From the NCBI RefSeq assembly GCF_018991925.1, contig NW_024711950.1, positions 124,001 to 188,000 of the forward strand: DNA of 64,000 nucleotides, read 5' to 3'. The stretch is from Homarus americanus (Eukaryota > Arthropoda > Malacostraca > Decapoda > Nephropidae). Within the stretch, counting starts at the first letter, position 1; each line of letters begins with the position of its first letter. The notes below the pieces were generated by a model that saw only the letters and a list, made by a program, of their open reading frames with translations, was not told the DNA's origin and made no database searches. A program made the position numbers and the translations under genes. Below are positions 21,701 to 36,700 of the stretch, piece after piece.

Positions 21701-24700
21701 CATATATATTTCATTAGTCCAATAAAGCACGCGGACTTCTACATACAATCAACACCTCACCCCGCCAGGATTGGAACCCACGGCCCACGAGCCCATGACT
21801 GTGACCGGGGAACGCTACCTCTGGACCACCAGGATACTAAAAGCAGTCCTAGACTCTGTTATATTTCACTCAAAGCATGTTCAACGAGCTTATGGCGCCG
21901 TGAACCTCTAATGGGGATAACCCGTATCTCATAGGTGGTCAGAGTAACGTTTTACCAAATCCGGATTCGAAACACAAGGATCCATATATATTTCATTAGC
22001 CCAATAAAGGAAGTGAACTTCTTCATACAATCAACACCTCACCCCGCCAGGATTCGAACCCATGGCCCACGAGCCCATGACTGTTAACGGGGAACGCTAC
22101 CTCTGGACCACCAGCATACTAAAAGCATTCCAAGACTCTGTTATATTTCACACAAAGCCTGTTCAACGAACTAATGGCGCCGTGAACCTCTAATGGGGAC
22201 TAACCGTATCACGTAGGTGGTCAGAGTAACGTTTTACCAAATCCGGCTTCGAAACACAAGGATCCATAAATATTTCATTAGCCCAATAAAGCACGCAGAC
22301 TTGTACATACAATCAACACCTCACCCCGCCAGGATTGCAACCCACGGCCCACGAGCCCATGACTGTGACACGGGGAACGCTACCTCTGGACCACCAGGAT
22401 ACTAAAAACAGTCCTAGACTCTGTTATATTTCACACAGAGCATGTTCAATGAGCTTATGGCGCCGTGAACCTCGAATGGGGACTACCCGTATCACGTAGG
22501 TCGTCTCAGTAACGTTTAACAAATCCGGCTTCGAAACACGAGGATCCATATATATTTCATTAGCCCAATAAAGCACACGGATTTCTACATACAATCAACA
22601 CCTCACCCCACCAGGATTCGAACCGACGGCGCACGAGCCAACAACTGTGACCGGGGAATCCTACCTCTGGACCACCAGGATACTTAAAGCAGTCCTAAAC
22701 TCTGTTATATTTCACACAAAGCCTGTTCAACGAACTTATGGCGCCATGAACCTCTAATGGGGACTACCCGTATCATGTAGGTGGTCACAGTAACGTTTTA
22801 CCAAATCCAGCTTAGAAACACGAGGATCCATATATATTTCATTAGCCCAATAAAGCACGCGGACTTCTACATACAATCAACACCTCACCCCTCCAGGATT
22901 CGAACCCACGGCCCACGAGCCCATGACTGTGACCGGGGAACGCTACCTCTGGACCACCAGGCTACTAAAAGCAGTCCTAGACTCTGTTATATTTCACTCA
23001 AAGCATGTTCAACGAGCTTATGGCGCCTTGAACCTCTAATGGGGACTACCTGTATCTCATAGGTGGTCAGAGTAACATTTTACCAAATCCGGCTTCGAAA
23101 CACGAGGATCCACATACATTTCATTAGCCCAATAAAGCACGCGGACTTCTACATAAAATCAACACCTCACCCCGCCAGGATTCGAACCGACGGCGCGCGA
23201 GCCAACAACTGTGACCGGGGAATCCTACCTCTGGACCACCAGGATACTTAAAGCAGTCCTAAACTCTGTTATATTTCACACAAAGCTTGTTCAACGAACT
23301 TATGGCGCCATGAACCTCTAATGGGGACTACCCGTATTACGTAGGTGGTCACAGTAACGTTTTACCAAATCCGGCTTCGAAACACGAGGATCCATGTATA
23401 TTTCATTAGTCCAATAAAGCACGCGGACTTCTACATACAATCAACACCTCAACCCGCCAGGATTGGAACCCACGGCCCACGAGCCCACAACTGTGACCGG
23501 GGAATGCTACCTCCTGACCACCAGGATAATAAAAGCAGTCCTAGACTCTGTTATATTTCACACAAAGCATGTTGAACGACCTTATGGCGAGGTGAACCTC
23601 TAATGGGAACTAACCGTATCACGTAGGTGGTCAGAGTAACGTTTTACAAAATCAGGCTTCGAAACACGAGGATCCGTATATATTTCATTAGCCCAATATA
23701 GCATGCGGACTTCTACATACAATCAACTCCTCACCCCGCCAGGATTCGAACCCATGGCCCACGAGCCCATGACTGTTAACGGGGACGCTACCTCTGGACC
23801 ACCAGTATACTAAAAGCACTCGTAGACTCTGTTATATTTCACTCAAAGGCTGTTCAACGAGCTTATGGCGCCGTGAACCTCTAATGGGGACTACCCGTAT
23901 CTCATAGGTGGTCAGAGTAACATTTTACCAAATCCGGATTCGAAACACGAGGATCCATATATATTTCATTAACCCAATAAAGCAAGCGAACTTCTATATA
24001 CAATCAACACCTCACCCCGCCAGGATTCGAACCCATGGCCCACGAGCCCATGGCTGTTAACGGGGAACGCTACCTCTGGACCACCAGGATACTAAAAGCA
24101 GTCCTAGACTCTGTTATATTTCACACAAAGCCTGTTCAACGAACTTATGGCGCCGTGAACCTCTAATGGGGACTAGCTGTATCAAGTAGGTGGTCAGAGT
24201 AACGTTTTACAAGATCCGGCTTCGAAACACGAGGATCCATGTATATTTCATTAGTCCAATAAAGCACGCTGACTTCTACATACAATCAACGCCTCACCCC
24301 GCCAGGATTGGAACCCACGGCCCACAAGCCCATGACTGTGACACGGGGAACGCTACCTCTGGACCACCAGGATACTAAAAACAGTCCTAGACTCTGTTAT
24401 ATTTCACACAAAGCATGTTCAACGAGCTTATGGCGCCGTGAACCTCGAATGGGGACTACCCGTATCACGTAGGTCGTCTCAGTAACGTTTTACCAAATCC
24501 GGCTTCGAAACATGAGAATCCATATATATTTAATTAGCCCAATAAAGCATGCGGACTTCTACATACAATCAACACCTCACCCCTCCAGGATTCGAACCCA
24601 CGGCCCACGAGCCCATGACTGTGACCGGGGAACGCTACCTCTGGACCACCAGGCTACTAAAAGCAGTCCTAGACTCTGTTATATTTCACTCAAAGCATGT

Positions 24701-27700
24701 TCAACGAGCTTATGGCGCCGTGAACCTCTTAGGGGACTACCCGTATCTCATAGGTGATCAGAGTAACATTTTACCAAATCCGGATTCGAAACACGAGGAT
24801 CCATATATATTTCATTAGCCCAATAAAGCAAGCGAACTTCTACATACAATCAACACCTCACCCCGCCAGGATTCGAACCCATGGCCCACGAGCCCATGAC
24901 TGTTAACGGGGAACGCTACCTCTGGACCACCAGGATACTAAAAGCAGTCCTAGACTCTGTTATATTTCACACAAAGGCTGTTCAACGAACTTATGGCGCC
25001 GTGAACCTCTAATGGGGAGTACCTGTATCACATAGGTGGTCAGAGTAACGTTTTACCAAATCCGGCTTCAAAACACAAGGATCCATAAATATTTCGTTAC
25101 CCCAATAAAGCACGCAGACTTGTACATACAATCAAAATCTCACCCCGCCAGGATTGGAACCCACGGCTCTTGAGCCCATGACGGTGACACGGGGAACGCT
25201 ACCTCTGGACCACCAGGATACTAAAAGCAGTTCTAGACTCTGTTATATTTCACACAAAGCATGTTGAACGAGCTTATGGCGCCGTGAACCTCTAATGGGA
25301 ACTACCCGTATCACGTAGGTGGTCAGAGTAACGTTTTACCAAATCCGGCTTCGAAACACGAGGATCCATATATATTTCATTAGTCCAATAAAGCACGCGG
25401 ACTTCTACATGCAATCAACACCGCACACCGCCAGGATTGGAACCCACGGCCCACAAACCCATGACTGTGACCGGGGAACGCTACCTCTGGACCACCAGGA
25501 TACTAAAAGGAGTCCTAGACTCTGTTGAATTTCACACAAACTCTGTTCAACGAGCTTATGGTCCGTGAACCCCTAATCGGGACTATCCGTATCACGTAGG
25601 TGGTCAGAGTAACGTTTTACAAAATCAGGCTTCTAAACACGAGGATCCATATATATTTCATTAGCCCAATAAAGCACGCGGACTTCTACATACAATCAAC
25701 TCCTCACCCCGCCAGGATACGCACCCCACTGCCTACGAGCCCATGACTGTGACCGGGGAACGCTACCTCTGGACCACCAGGATACTAAAAGCATTCCTAG
25801 ACTCTGTTATATTTCACACAAAGCCTGTTCAACGAACTTATGGCGCCGTGAACCTCTAATGGGGACTAGCCGTATCACGTAGGTGGTCAGAGTAACTTTT
25901 TACCAGATCCGGCTTCGAAACACAAGGATCCATGTATATTTCATTAGTCCAATAAAGCAATCGGACTTCTACATACAATCAACACCTCACCCCGCCAGGA
26001 TTGGAACCCACGGCCCACGAGCCCACAACTGTGACCGGGGAATGCTACCTCCTGACCGCCAGGATACTAAAAGCAGTCCTAGACTCTGTTATATTTCACA
26101 CAAAGCATGTTGAACGAGCTTATGGCGCCGTGAACCTCTAATGGGAACTACCCGTATCACGTAGGTGGTCACAGTAACGTTTTACCAGATCCGGCTTCGA
26201 CTACCCGTATCTCACAGAGGATTCGAAACACGAGGATCCATATATATTTCATTAGTCCAATAAAGCAAGCGAACTTCTACATACAATCAACACCTCACCC
26301 CGCCAGGATTCGAACCCATGGCCCACGAGCCCATGACTGTGAACGGGGAACGCTACCTCTGGACCACCAGCATACTAAAAGCATTCCTAGACTCTGTTAT
26401 ATTTCACACAAAGCCTGTTCAACGAACTTATGGCGCCGTGAACCTCTAATGGGGAGTACCTGTATCACGTAGGTGGTCAGAGTAACGTTTTACCAAATCC
26501 GGCTTCAAAACACAAGGATCCATAAATATTTCGTTACCCCAATAAAGCACGCAGACTTGTACATACAATCAACACCTCACCCCGCCAGGATTGGAACCCA
26601 CGGCTCACGAGCCCATGACTGTGACACGGGGAACGCTACCTCTGGACCACCAGGATACTAAAAGCAGTCCTAGACTCTGTTATATTTCACACAAAGCATG
26701 TTCAAGGAGCTTATGGCGCCGTGAACCTCTAATGGGGACTACGCATATCACGTAGGTGGTCACAGTAACGTTTTACCAAATCCGGCTTCGAAACACGAGG
26801 ATCCATATATATTTCATTAGCCCAATAAAGCAAGCGGACTTCTACATACAATCAACACCTCACCCCTCCAGGATTTGAACCCACGGCCCACGAGCCCATG
26901 ACTGTGACCGGGGAACGCTACCTCTGGACCACTAGGATACTAAAAGCAGTTCTAGACTCTGTTATATTTCACACAAAGCCTGTTCAACGAGCTTATGGCG
27001 CCGTGTACCTCTAATGGGGACTAGCCGTATCACATAGGTGGTCAGAGTAACGTTTTACCAGATCCGGCTTCGAAACACGAGGATCCATGTATATTTCATT
27101 AGTCCAATAAAGCAAGCGGACTTCTACATGCAATCAACACCTCACCCCGCCAGGATTGGAACCCACGGCCCACGAGCCCACAACTGTGACCGGGGAATGC
27201 TACGTCCTGACCACCAGGATACAAAAAGCAGTCCTAGACTCTGTTATATTTCACACAAAGCATGTTGAACGAGCTTATGGCGCCGTGAACCTCTAATGGG
27301 AACTACCCGTATCACGTAGGTGGTCAGAGTAACGTTTTACCAAATCCGGCTTCGAAACACGAGGATCCATGTATATTTCATTAGTCCAATAAAGCACGCG
27401 GACTTCTACATACAATCAACACCTCACACCGCCAGGATTGGAACCCACGGCCCACGAACCCATGACTGTGACCGGGGAACGCTACCTCTGGACCACCAGG
27501 ATACTAAAAGGAGTCCTAGACTTTGTTGAATATCACACAAACTCTGTTCAATGAGCTTATGGTCCGTGAACCCCTAATCGGGACTATCCGTATCACGTAT
27601 GTGGTCAGAGTAACGTTTTACAAAATCAGGCTTCGAAACACGAGGATCCATATATATTTCATTAGCCCAATAAAGCATGCGGACTTCTACATACAATCAA

Positions 27701-30700
27701 CTCCTCACCCCGCCAGGATTCGGACCCACGGCCCACGAGCCCATGACTGTGACCGGGGAACGCTACCTCTGGACCACCAGGATACTAAAAGCATTCCTAG
27801 ACTCTGTTATATTTCACACAAAGCCTGTTCAACGAACTTATGGCGCCCTGAACCTCTAATGGGGACTAGGCGTATCACGTAGGTGGTCAGAGTAACGTTT
27901 TACCAGATCCGGCTTCGAAACACGAGGATCCATGTATATTTCATTAGTCCAATAAAGCACGCGGACTTCTACATACAATCAACACCTCACCCCGCCAGGA
28001 TTGGAACCCACGGCCCACGAGCCTACAACTGTGACCGGGGAATGCTACCTCCTGACCACCAGGATACTAAAAGCAGTCCTAGACTCTGTTATATTTCACA
28101 CAAAGCATGTTGAACGAGCTTATGGCGCCGTGAACCTCTAATGGGAACTACTCGTATCACATACGTGGTCAGAGTAACGTTTTACCAAATCTGGCTTCGA
28201 AACACGAGGATCCATATATATTTCATTAGTCCAATAAAGCACGCGGACTTCTACATACAATCAACACCTCACCCCGCCAGGATTGGAACCCATGGCCCAC
28301 GAACCCATGACTGTGACCGGGGAATGCTACCTCTGGACCACCAGGATACTAAAAGGAGTCCTAGACTCTTTTGAATTTCACACAAACTGTTCAACGAGCT
28401 TATGGTCCGTGAACCCCTAATCGGGACTACCCGTATCACGTAGGTGGTCAGAGTAACGTTTTACAAAATCAGGCTTCGAAACACGAGGATCCATATATAT
28501 TTCATTAGTCCAATAAAGCACGCGGACTTCTACATACAATCAACACCTCACCCCTCCAGGTTTCGAACCCACGGCACACGAGCCCATGACTGTGACCGGG
28601 GAACGCCTCCTCTGGACCACCAGGATACTAAAAGCAGTCCTAGACTCTGATATATTTCACTCAAAACATGTTCAACGAGCTTATGGTGCCGTGAACCTCT
28701 AATGGGGACTACCCGTATCTCATAGGTGGTCAGAGTAACATTTTACCAAATCCGGATTCGAAACACGAGGATCCATATATATTTAATTAGCCCAATAAAG
28801 CAAGCGAACTTCTACATACAATCAACACCTCAACCCGCCAGGATTGGAACCCATGGCCCACGAGCCCTTGACTGTTAGCGGGGAATGCTACCTCTGGACC
28901 ACAAGCATACTAAAAGCATTCCTAGACTCTGTTATATATCACACAAAGCCTGTTCAACGAACTTATGGCGCCGTGAACCCCTAATCGGGACTACCCGTAT
29001 CACGTAGGTGGTCAGAGTAACGTTTTACAAAATCAGGCTTCGAAACACGAGGATCCGTATATATTTCATTAGCCCAATATAGCACGCGGACTTCTACATA
29101 CAATCAACACCTCACCCCTCCAGGATTCGAAACCACGGCCCACGAGCCCATGACTGTGACCGGGGAACGCTACCTCTGGACCACCAGGATACTAAAAGCA
29201 GTCCTAGACTCTGTTATATTTCACTCAAAGCATGTTCAACGAGCTTATGGCACCGTGAACCTCTAATGGGAACTACCCGTATCACGTAGGTGGTCAGAGT
29301 AACGTTTTACAAAATCCGGCTTCGAAACACGAGGATCCATATATATTTCATTAGCCCAATAAAGCACGCGGACTTCTACATACAATCAACACCTCACCCC
29401 GCCAGGATTCGAACCGACGGCGCACGTGCTAACAACTGTGACCGGGGAATCCTACCTCTGGACCACCAGTATACTTAAAGCAGTCCTAAACTCTGTTATA
29501 TTTCACACAAAGTCTGTTCAACGAACTTATGGCGCCGTGAACCTCTAATGGGGTTTACCCGTATCACGTAGGTGGTCACAGTAACGTTTTACCAAATCCG
29601 GCTTCGATACACGAGGATCCATATATATTTCATTAGCCCAATAAAGCACGCGGACTTCTACATACAATCAACACCTCACCCCTCCAGGATTCGAAACCAC
29701 GGCCCACGAGCCCATGACTGTGACCGGGGAACGCTACCTCTGGACCACCAGGATACTAAAAGCAGTCCTAGACTCTGTTATATTTCACTCAAAGCATGTT
29801 CAACGAGCTTATGGCACCGTGAACCTCAAATGGGGACTACCCGTATCTCATAGGTGGTCAGAGTAACATTTTACCAAATCCGGTTTCGAAAAAGGAGGAT
29901 CCATATATATTTCATTAGCCCAATAATGCAAGCGAACTTCTACATACAATCAACACCTCACCCCGCCAGGATTCGAACCCATGGCCCACGAGCCCACGAC
30001 TGTTAACGGGGATTGCTACCTCTGGACCACCAGCATACTAAAAGCATTCCTAGACTCTGTTATATTTCACACAAAGCCTGTTCAACGAACTTATGGCGCC
30101 GTGAGCCTCTAATGGGGACTACCCGTATCACGTAGGTGGTTAGAGTAACGTTTTACCAAATCCGGCTTCGAAACACAAGGTTCCATAAATATTTCGTTAG
30201 CCTAATAAAGCACGCAGACTTGTACATATAAACAACAATTCACCCCGCCAGGATTGGAACCCACGGCCCACGAGCCCATGACTGTGACACGGGGAATGCA
30301 ACCTCTGGACCACCAGGATACTAAAAGCAGTCCTAGACTCTGTTATATTTCACTCAAAGCCTGTTCAACGAACTTAAGGCGCCGTGAACCTCTAATGGGG
30401 ACAACCCATATCTTGTAGGTGGTCAGGGTAACGTTTTACCAAATCCGGCTTCGAAACACGAGGATCTACATATATTTCATTAGCCCAATAAAGCACGCAC
30501 ACTTCTACATACAATCAACACCTCACCCCGCCAGGATTCGAACCCACGGCCAAAGAGCCCACAACTGTGACCGGGGAATGCTACCTCCTGACCACCAGGA
30601 TACTAAAAGCAGTCCTAAACTCTGTTATATTTCACACAAAGCATGTTCAACGAGCTTATGGCGCCGTGAACCTCTAATGGGGACTACCCGTATCACGTAG

Positions 30701-33700
30701 GTGGTCACAGTAACGTTTTACCAAATCCGTCTTCGAAACACGAGGGTCCATATATATTTCATTAGCCCAATAAAGCACGCGGACTTCTACATACAATCAA
30801 CACCTCACCCCTCCAGGATTTGAACCCACGGCCCACGAGCCCATGTCTGTGACCGGGGAACGCTACCTCTGGAACACCAGGATACTAAAAGCAGTCCTAG
30901 ACTCTGTTATATTTCACACAAAGCCTGTTCAACGAACTTATGGCGCCGTGAACCTCTAATGGGGACTACCCGTATCTCATAGGTGGTCAGAGGAACATTT
31001 TACCAAATCCGGTTTCGAAAAACGAGGATCCATATATATTTCATTAGCCCAATACAAGCGAACTTCTACATACAATCAACACCTCACCCCGGCAGGATTG
31101 GAACCCACGGCCCACGAGCCCATGACTGTGACACGGGGAACGCAACCTCTGGACCACCAGGATACTAAAAGCAGTCCTAGACTCTGTTATATTTCACACA
31201 AAGCATGTTCAACGAGCTTATGGCGCCGTGAACCTCTAATGGGGACTACCCGTATCACGTGAGTGGTCACAGTAACGTTTTACCAAATCCGGCTTCGAAA
31301 CACGAGGATCCATATATATTTCATTAGCCCAATAAAGCACGCGGACTTCTACATACAATCAACACCTCACCCCGCCAGGATTCGAACCGACGGCGCACGA
31401 GCCAACAACTGTGAACGGGGAATCCTACCTCTGGACCACCAGGATACTTAAAGCAGTCCTAAACTCTGTTATATTTCACACAAAGTCTGTTCAACGAACT
31501 TATAGCGCCGTGAACCTCTAATGGGGTTTACCCGTATCACATAGGTGGTCACAGTAACGTTTTACCAAATCCGGCTTCGAAACACGAGGATCCATATATA
31601 TTTCATTAGCCCAATAAAGCACGCGGAGTTCTACATACAATCAACACCTCACCCCTCCAGGATTCGAAACCACGGCCCACGAGCCCATGACTGTGACCGG
31701 GGAACGCTACCTCTGGACCACCAGGATACTAAAAGCAGTCCTAGACTCTGTTTAATTTCACTCAAAGCCTGTTCAACGAGCTTATGGCGCCGGGAACCTC
31801 TAATGGGGACTACCCGTATCTCGTAGGTGGTCAGAGTAACGTTTTACCAAATCCGGCTTCGAAACACGAGGATCCATATATATTTCATTAGTCCAATAAA
31901 GCACGCGGACTTCTACATACAATCAACACCTCACCCCGACAGGATTCGAACCCACGGCCCACGAGCCCACAACTGTGACCGGGGAATGCTACCTCTGGAG
32001 CACCAGGATACTAAAAGCAGTCCTAGACTCTGTTATATTTCACTGGCCTGTTCAGCAGACTTGTAAACCGTGAACCTCTAATGAGGACTAGCCATTATCA
32101 CGTAGGTGGTCAGAGTAACGTTTTACCAGATCCGGCTTCGAAACACGAGGATCCATGTATATTTCATTAGTCCAATAAAGCACGCGGACTTCTACATACA
32201 ATCAACATCTCACCCCGCCAGGATTGGAACCCACGGCCCACGAGCCCATGACTGAGACCGGGGAACGCTACCTCTGGACCACCAGGATACTAAAAGGAGT
32301 CCTAGACTCTGTTGAATTTCACATAAACTCTGTTCAACGAGCTTATGGTCCGTGAACCCCTAATCGGGACTACCCGTATCACGTAGGTGGTCAGAGTAAC
32401 GTTTTACAAAATCAGGCTTCGAAACACGAGGATCCATATATATTTCATTAGCCAAATATAGCATGCGGACTTCTACATACAATCAACTCCTCACCCCGCC
32501 AGGATTCGAACACACGGCCCACGAGCCCATGACTGTTAACGGGGAACGCTACCTCTGGACCACCAGGATACTAAAAGCATTCCTAGACTCTTTTATATTT
32601 CACACAAAGCCTGTTCAACGAACTTATGGCGCCGTGAACCTCTAATGGGGACTACCCGTATCACGTAGGTGGTGAGAGTAACATTTTACCAAATCCGGAT
32701 TCGAAACACGAGGATCCATATATATTTCATTAGCCCAATAAAGCAAGCGAACTTCTACATACAATCAACACCTCACCCCGCCAGGATTCGAACTCTCGGC
32801 CCACGAGCCCATGACTGTTAACGGGGAACGCTACCTCTGGACCACCAGGATACTAAAAGCATTCCTAGAGTCTTTTATATTTCACACAAAGCCTGTTCAA
32901 CGAACTTATGGCGCCGTGAACCTCTAATAGGGACTACCCGTATCAAATAGGTGGTCAGAGTAACGTTTTACCAAATCCGGCTTCGAAACACAAGGATCCA
33001 TAAATATTTCATTAGCCCAATAAAGCACGCAGACTTGTACATACAATCAACACCTCACCCCGCCAGGATTGGAACCCACGGCCCACGAGCCCATGACTGT
33101 TACCGGGGAACGCTACCTCTGGACCACCAGGATACTAAAAGCAGTCCTTGACTCTGTTATATTTCACTCAAAGCATGTTCAACGAGCTTATGGCGCCGTG
33201 AACCTCTAATGGGGACTACCCGTATCACGTAGGTGGTCACAGTAACGTTTTACCAAATCCGGCTTCGAAACACGAGGATCCATATATATTTCATAAGCCC
33301 AATAAAGCAAGCGGAATTCTACATACAATCAACACCTCACCCCGCCACGATTCGAACCCACGGCCCACGAGCCCATGACTGTGACCGGGGAACGCTACCT
33401 CTGGACAACCAGGATACTAATAGCAGTCCTAGACTCTGTTATATTTCACTCAAAGCCTGTTCAACGAACTTATGGCGCCTTGAACCTCTAATGGGGACTA
33501 CTCGTATCTCGTAGGTGGTCAGAGTAACGTTTTAACAAATCCGGCTTCGAAACACGAGGATCCACATATATTTCATTAGCCCAATAAAGCACGCGGACTT
33601 CTACATACAATCAACACCTCAACCCCGCCAGGATTGGAACCCACGGCCCACGAGCCCATGACTGTGACACGGGGAACACTACCTCTGGACCACCAGCATA

Positions 33701-36700
33701 CTAAAAGAAGTCCTAGACTCTGTTAAATTTCACACAAAGTCTGTTCAACGAGCTTATGGTGCCGCGAACCTCTAATGGGGACTACCCGTATCACGTAGGT
33801 GGTCAGAGTAGTGTATTTCCAAATCCGGCTTCGAAACACGAGGATCCATATATATTTCATTAGCCCAATAAAGCACGGATACTTCTACATACAATCAACA
33901 CCTCACCCCGCCAGGATTCGAACCCACGGCCCACGAGCCCATGACTGTGACTGGGGAACGCTACCTCTGGACCACCAGGATACTAAAAGCAGTCCTAGAC
34001 TCTGTTATATTTCACACAAAACCTGTTCAACGAGCTTATGGAGCCGTGAACCTCTAATGGGGACTACCTGTATCACTTAGGTGGTCAGAGTAACGTTTTA
34101 CAAAATCTGGCTTCGAAACACGAGGATCCATATATATTTCATTAGCCCAATAAACCACACGGACTTCTACATACAATCAACACCTCACCCCGCCAGGATT
34201 CGAACCGACGGCACACGAGCCAACAACTGTGAACAGGGAATGCTACCTCTGGACCACCAGGATACTAAAAGCAGTCCTAAACTCTGTTATATTTCACACA
34301 AAGCCTGTTCAACGAGCTTATGGAGCCGTTAAACTCTAATGGGGACTACCCGTATCACGTAGGTGGTCAGAGTAACGTTTAACCAAATCCGGCATCGAAA
34401 CACGAGGATCCATATATATTTCATTAGCCCAATAAAGCTCGAGGACTTCTACATACAATCAACTCCTCACCCCGCCAAGATTCGAACCCATGGCCCACGA
34501 ACCCATGAATGTGACCAGGGAACGCTACCTCTGGACCACCAGGATACTAAAAGCAGTCCGAGACTCTGTTATATTTCACACAAAGATGTCTAACGAGCTA
34601 TGGCGCCGTAGAATCCCCATTAGGGACTACCCGTATCACATAGGTGGTCAGAGTAACGTTTTGGCCAAATCCGGCTTCGAAACACAAGGATCCATAAATA
34701 TTTCATTAGCCCAATAGCATGCAGATTTCTACATACAATGGAACACCTCACCCCTGCCAGGAGCCTTTAAACCCTCGGCCCACGAGCCCATGACTATGAC
34801 TGGGGAACGCTACCTCTGGACCACCAGGGTACTAAAAGCAGTCCTAGACTCTGTTATATTTCACACAAAGCATGTTCAACGAGCTTATGGCGCCGTGAAC
34901 CTCTAATGAGGACTACCCGTATCTCGTAGGTGGTCAGAGTAACGTTTTACCAAATCCGGCTTCGAAACACGAGGATCCACATATATTTCATTAGCCCAAT
35001 AAAGAACGCGGACTTCTACATACAATCAACACCTCACCCCGCCAGGATTCGAAGTGACGGCCCACGAGCCAACAACTGTGACCGGGGAATCCTACCCCTG
35101 GACCACCAGGATACTTAAAGCAGTCCTAAACTCAGTTATATTTCACACAAGGCCTGTTCAACGAACTTATGGCGCAGTGAACCTCTAATGGGGACTACCC
35201 ATATCACGTAGGTGGTCAGAGTAACGTTTTACCAAATCCGGCTTTGAAACACGAGGATCCATATATATTTCATTAGCCCAATAAAGCACGCGGACTTCTA
35301 CATACAATCAACACCTCACCCCGCCAGGAATGGAACCCACGGCCCACGAGCCCATGACTGTGACACGGGGAACGCTACCTCTGGACCATCAGGATACTAA
35401 AAGCAGTCCTAGACTCTGTTAAGTTTCACACAAAGTCTGTTCAACGAGCTTATGGTGCCGCGAATCTCTAATGGGGACTACCCGTATCACGTAGGTGGTT
35501 AGAGTAGTGTATTACCAAATCCGGCTTCGACACACGAGGATCCATATATATTTCATTAGCCCAATAAAGCACGCATACTTCTACATACAATCAACACCTC
35601 ACCCTGCCAGGATTCGAACCCACGGCCCACGAACCCATGACTGTGACAGGGGAACGCTACCTCTGGACAGCCAGGATACTAAAAGCAGGCCTAGACTCTG
35701 TTATATTTCACACAAAGCCTGTTCAACGAGCTTATGGTGCCACGAACCTCTAATGGGGACTACCCGTATCACGTAGGTGGTCAGAGTAGTGTATTACCAA
35801 ATCCGGCTTCGAAACACGAGGATCCATATATATTTCATTAGCCTAACAAAGCATGCGGACTTCTTCATACAATCAAGTCCTCACCCGCCAGAGCCTGAAG
35901 ACGTCGCATTTGTGCCTATGATTGTGAACGGGAACACTACTGACCACCAGATACTAAAGCAGTCCTAGACTCTGTTATATTTCACACAAAAGCCTGTTCA
36001 ACGAGCTTATGGCGCCGTGAAACGCTAATGGGGACTACACGTATCACGTAGGTGGTCAGAGTAAAGTTTTACAAAATCAGGCTTCGAAACACCAGGATCC
36101 ATATATATTTCATTAGCCTAATAAAGCACGCGGACTTCTACATACATTCAACTCCTCACCCCGCCAGGATTCGAACCCATGGCCCACGAGCCCATCACTG
36201 TGATCGGGGAACGCTACCTCTGGACCACCAGGATACTAAAAGCAGTCCTAGACTCTGTTATATTTCACACAAAGCCTGTTCACCGCTCTTATGGCGCCGT
36301 GAACGTCTAATGGGGACTACTTGTATCACGTAGGTGGTCAGAGTAACGTTTTACAAAATCTGGCTTCGAAACACGAGGATCCATATATATTTCTTTAGCC
36401 CAATAAAAAACGCGGAATTCTACATACAATCAACATCTCACCCGGCCAGGATTTGAACCCATGGCCCAAGAGCCCATGACTGTGACTGGGGAACGCTACC
36501 TCTGGACCACTGTGATACTAAGCAGTCCTAAACTCTGGTTATATTTCACTCAGACTGTCTACCAGCTATGTCTCCGCGGAACCTCTAATGGGGACTACCC
36601 TTGTCATGTAGGTGGTCAGAGTAACGTTTTACCAAATCCGGCTTCGAAACACGAGGATCCATATATATTTCATTAGCCTAATAAAGCACGCGGACTTCTA

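Larger units (their letters stand above)
18261..33790 (-). repeat. 282-bp satellite array, block IIIa
   Basis: About 55 monomers with heads on the - strand (units at 18269, 18551, 18833 and so on, 282 bp apart). It mixes several variant classes: ggattggaacc (B box disrupted), cctcctgacc (A box disrupted), gacggcgcacgagccaacaactg with atacttaaagcag, and the ggtccgtgaacccctaatcggg tail paired with gttgaatttcac. Variants intermingle without one clean higher-order period over the whole block. A scrambled junction lies at 26198-26220, where a piece of the monomer end interrupts the ccggcttcga region. No gene is seen. Confidence 0.96.
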
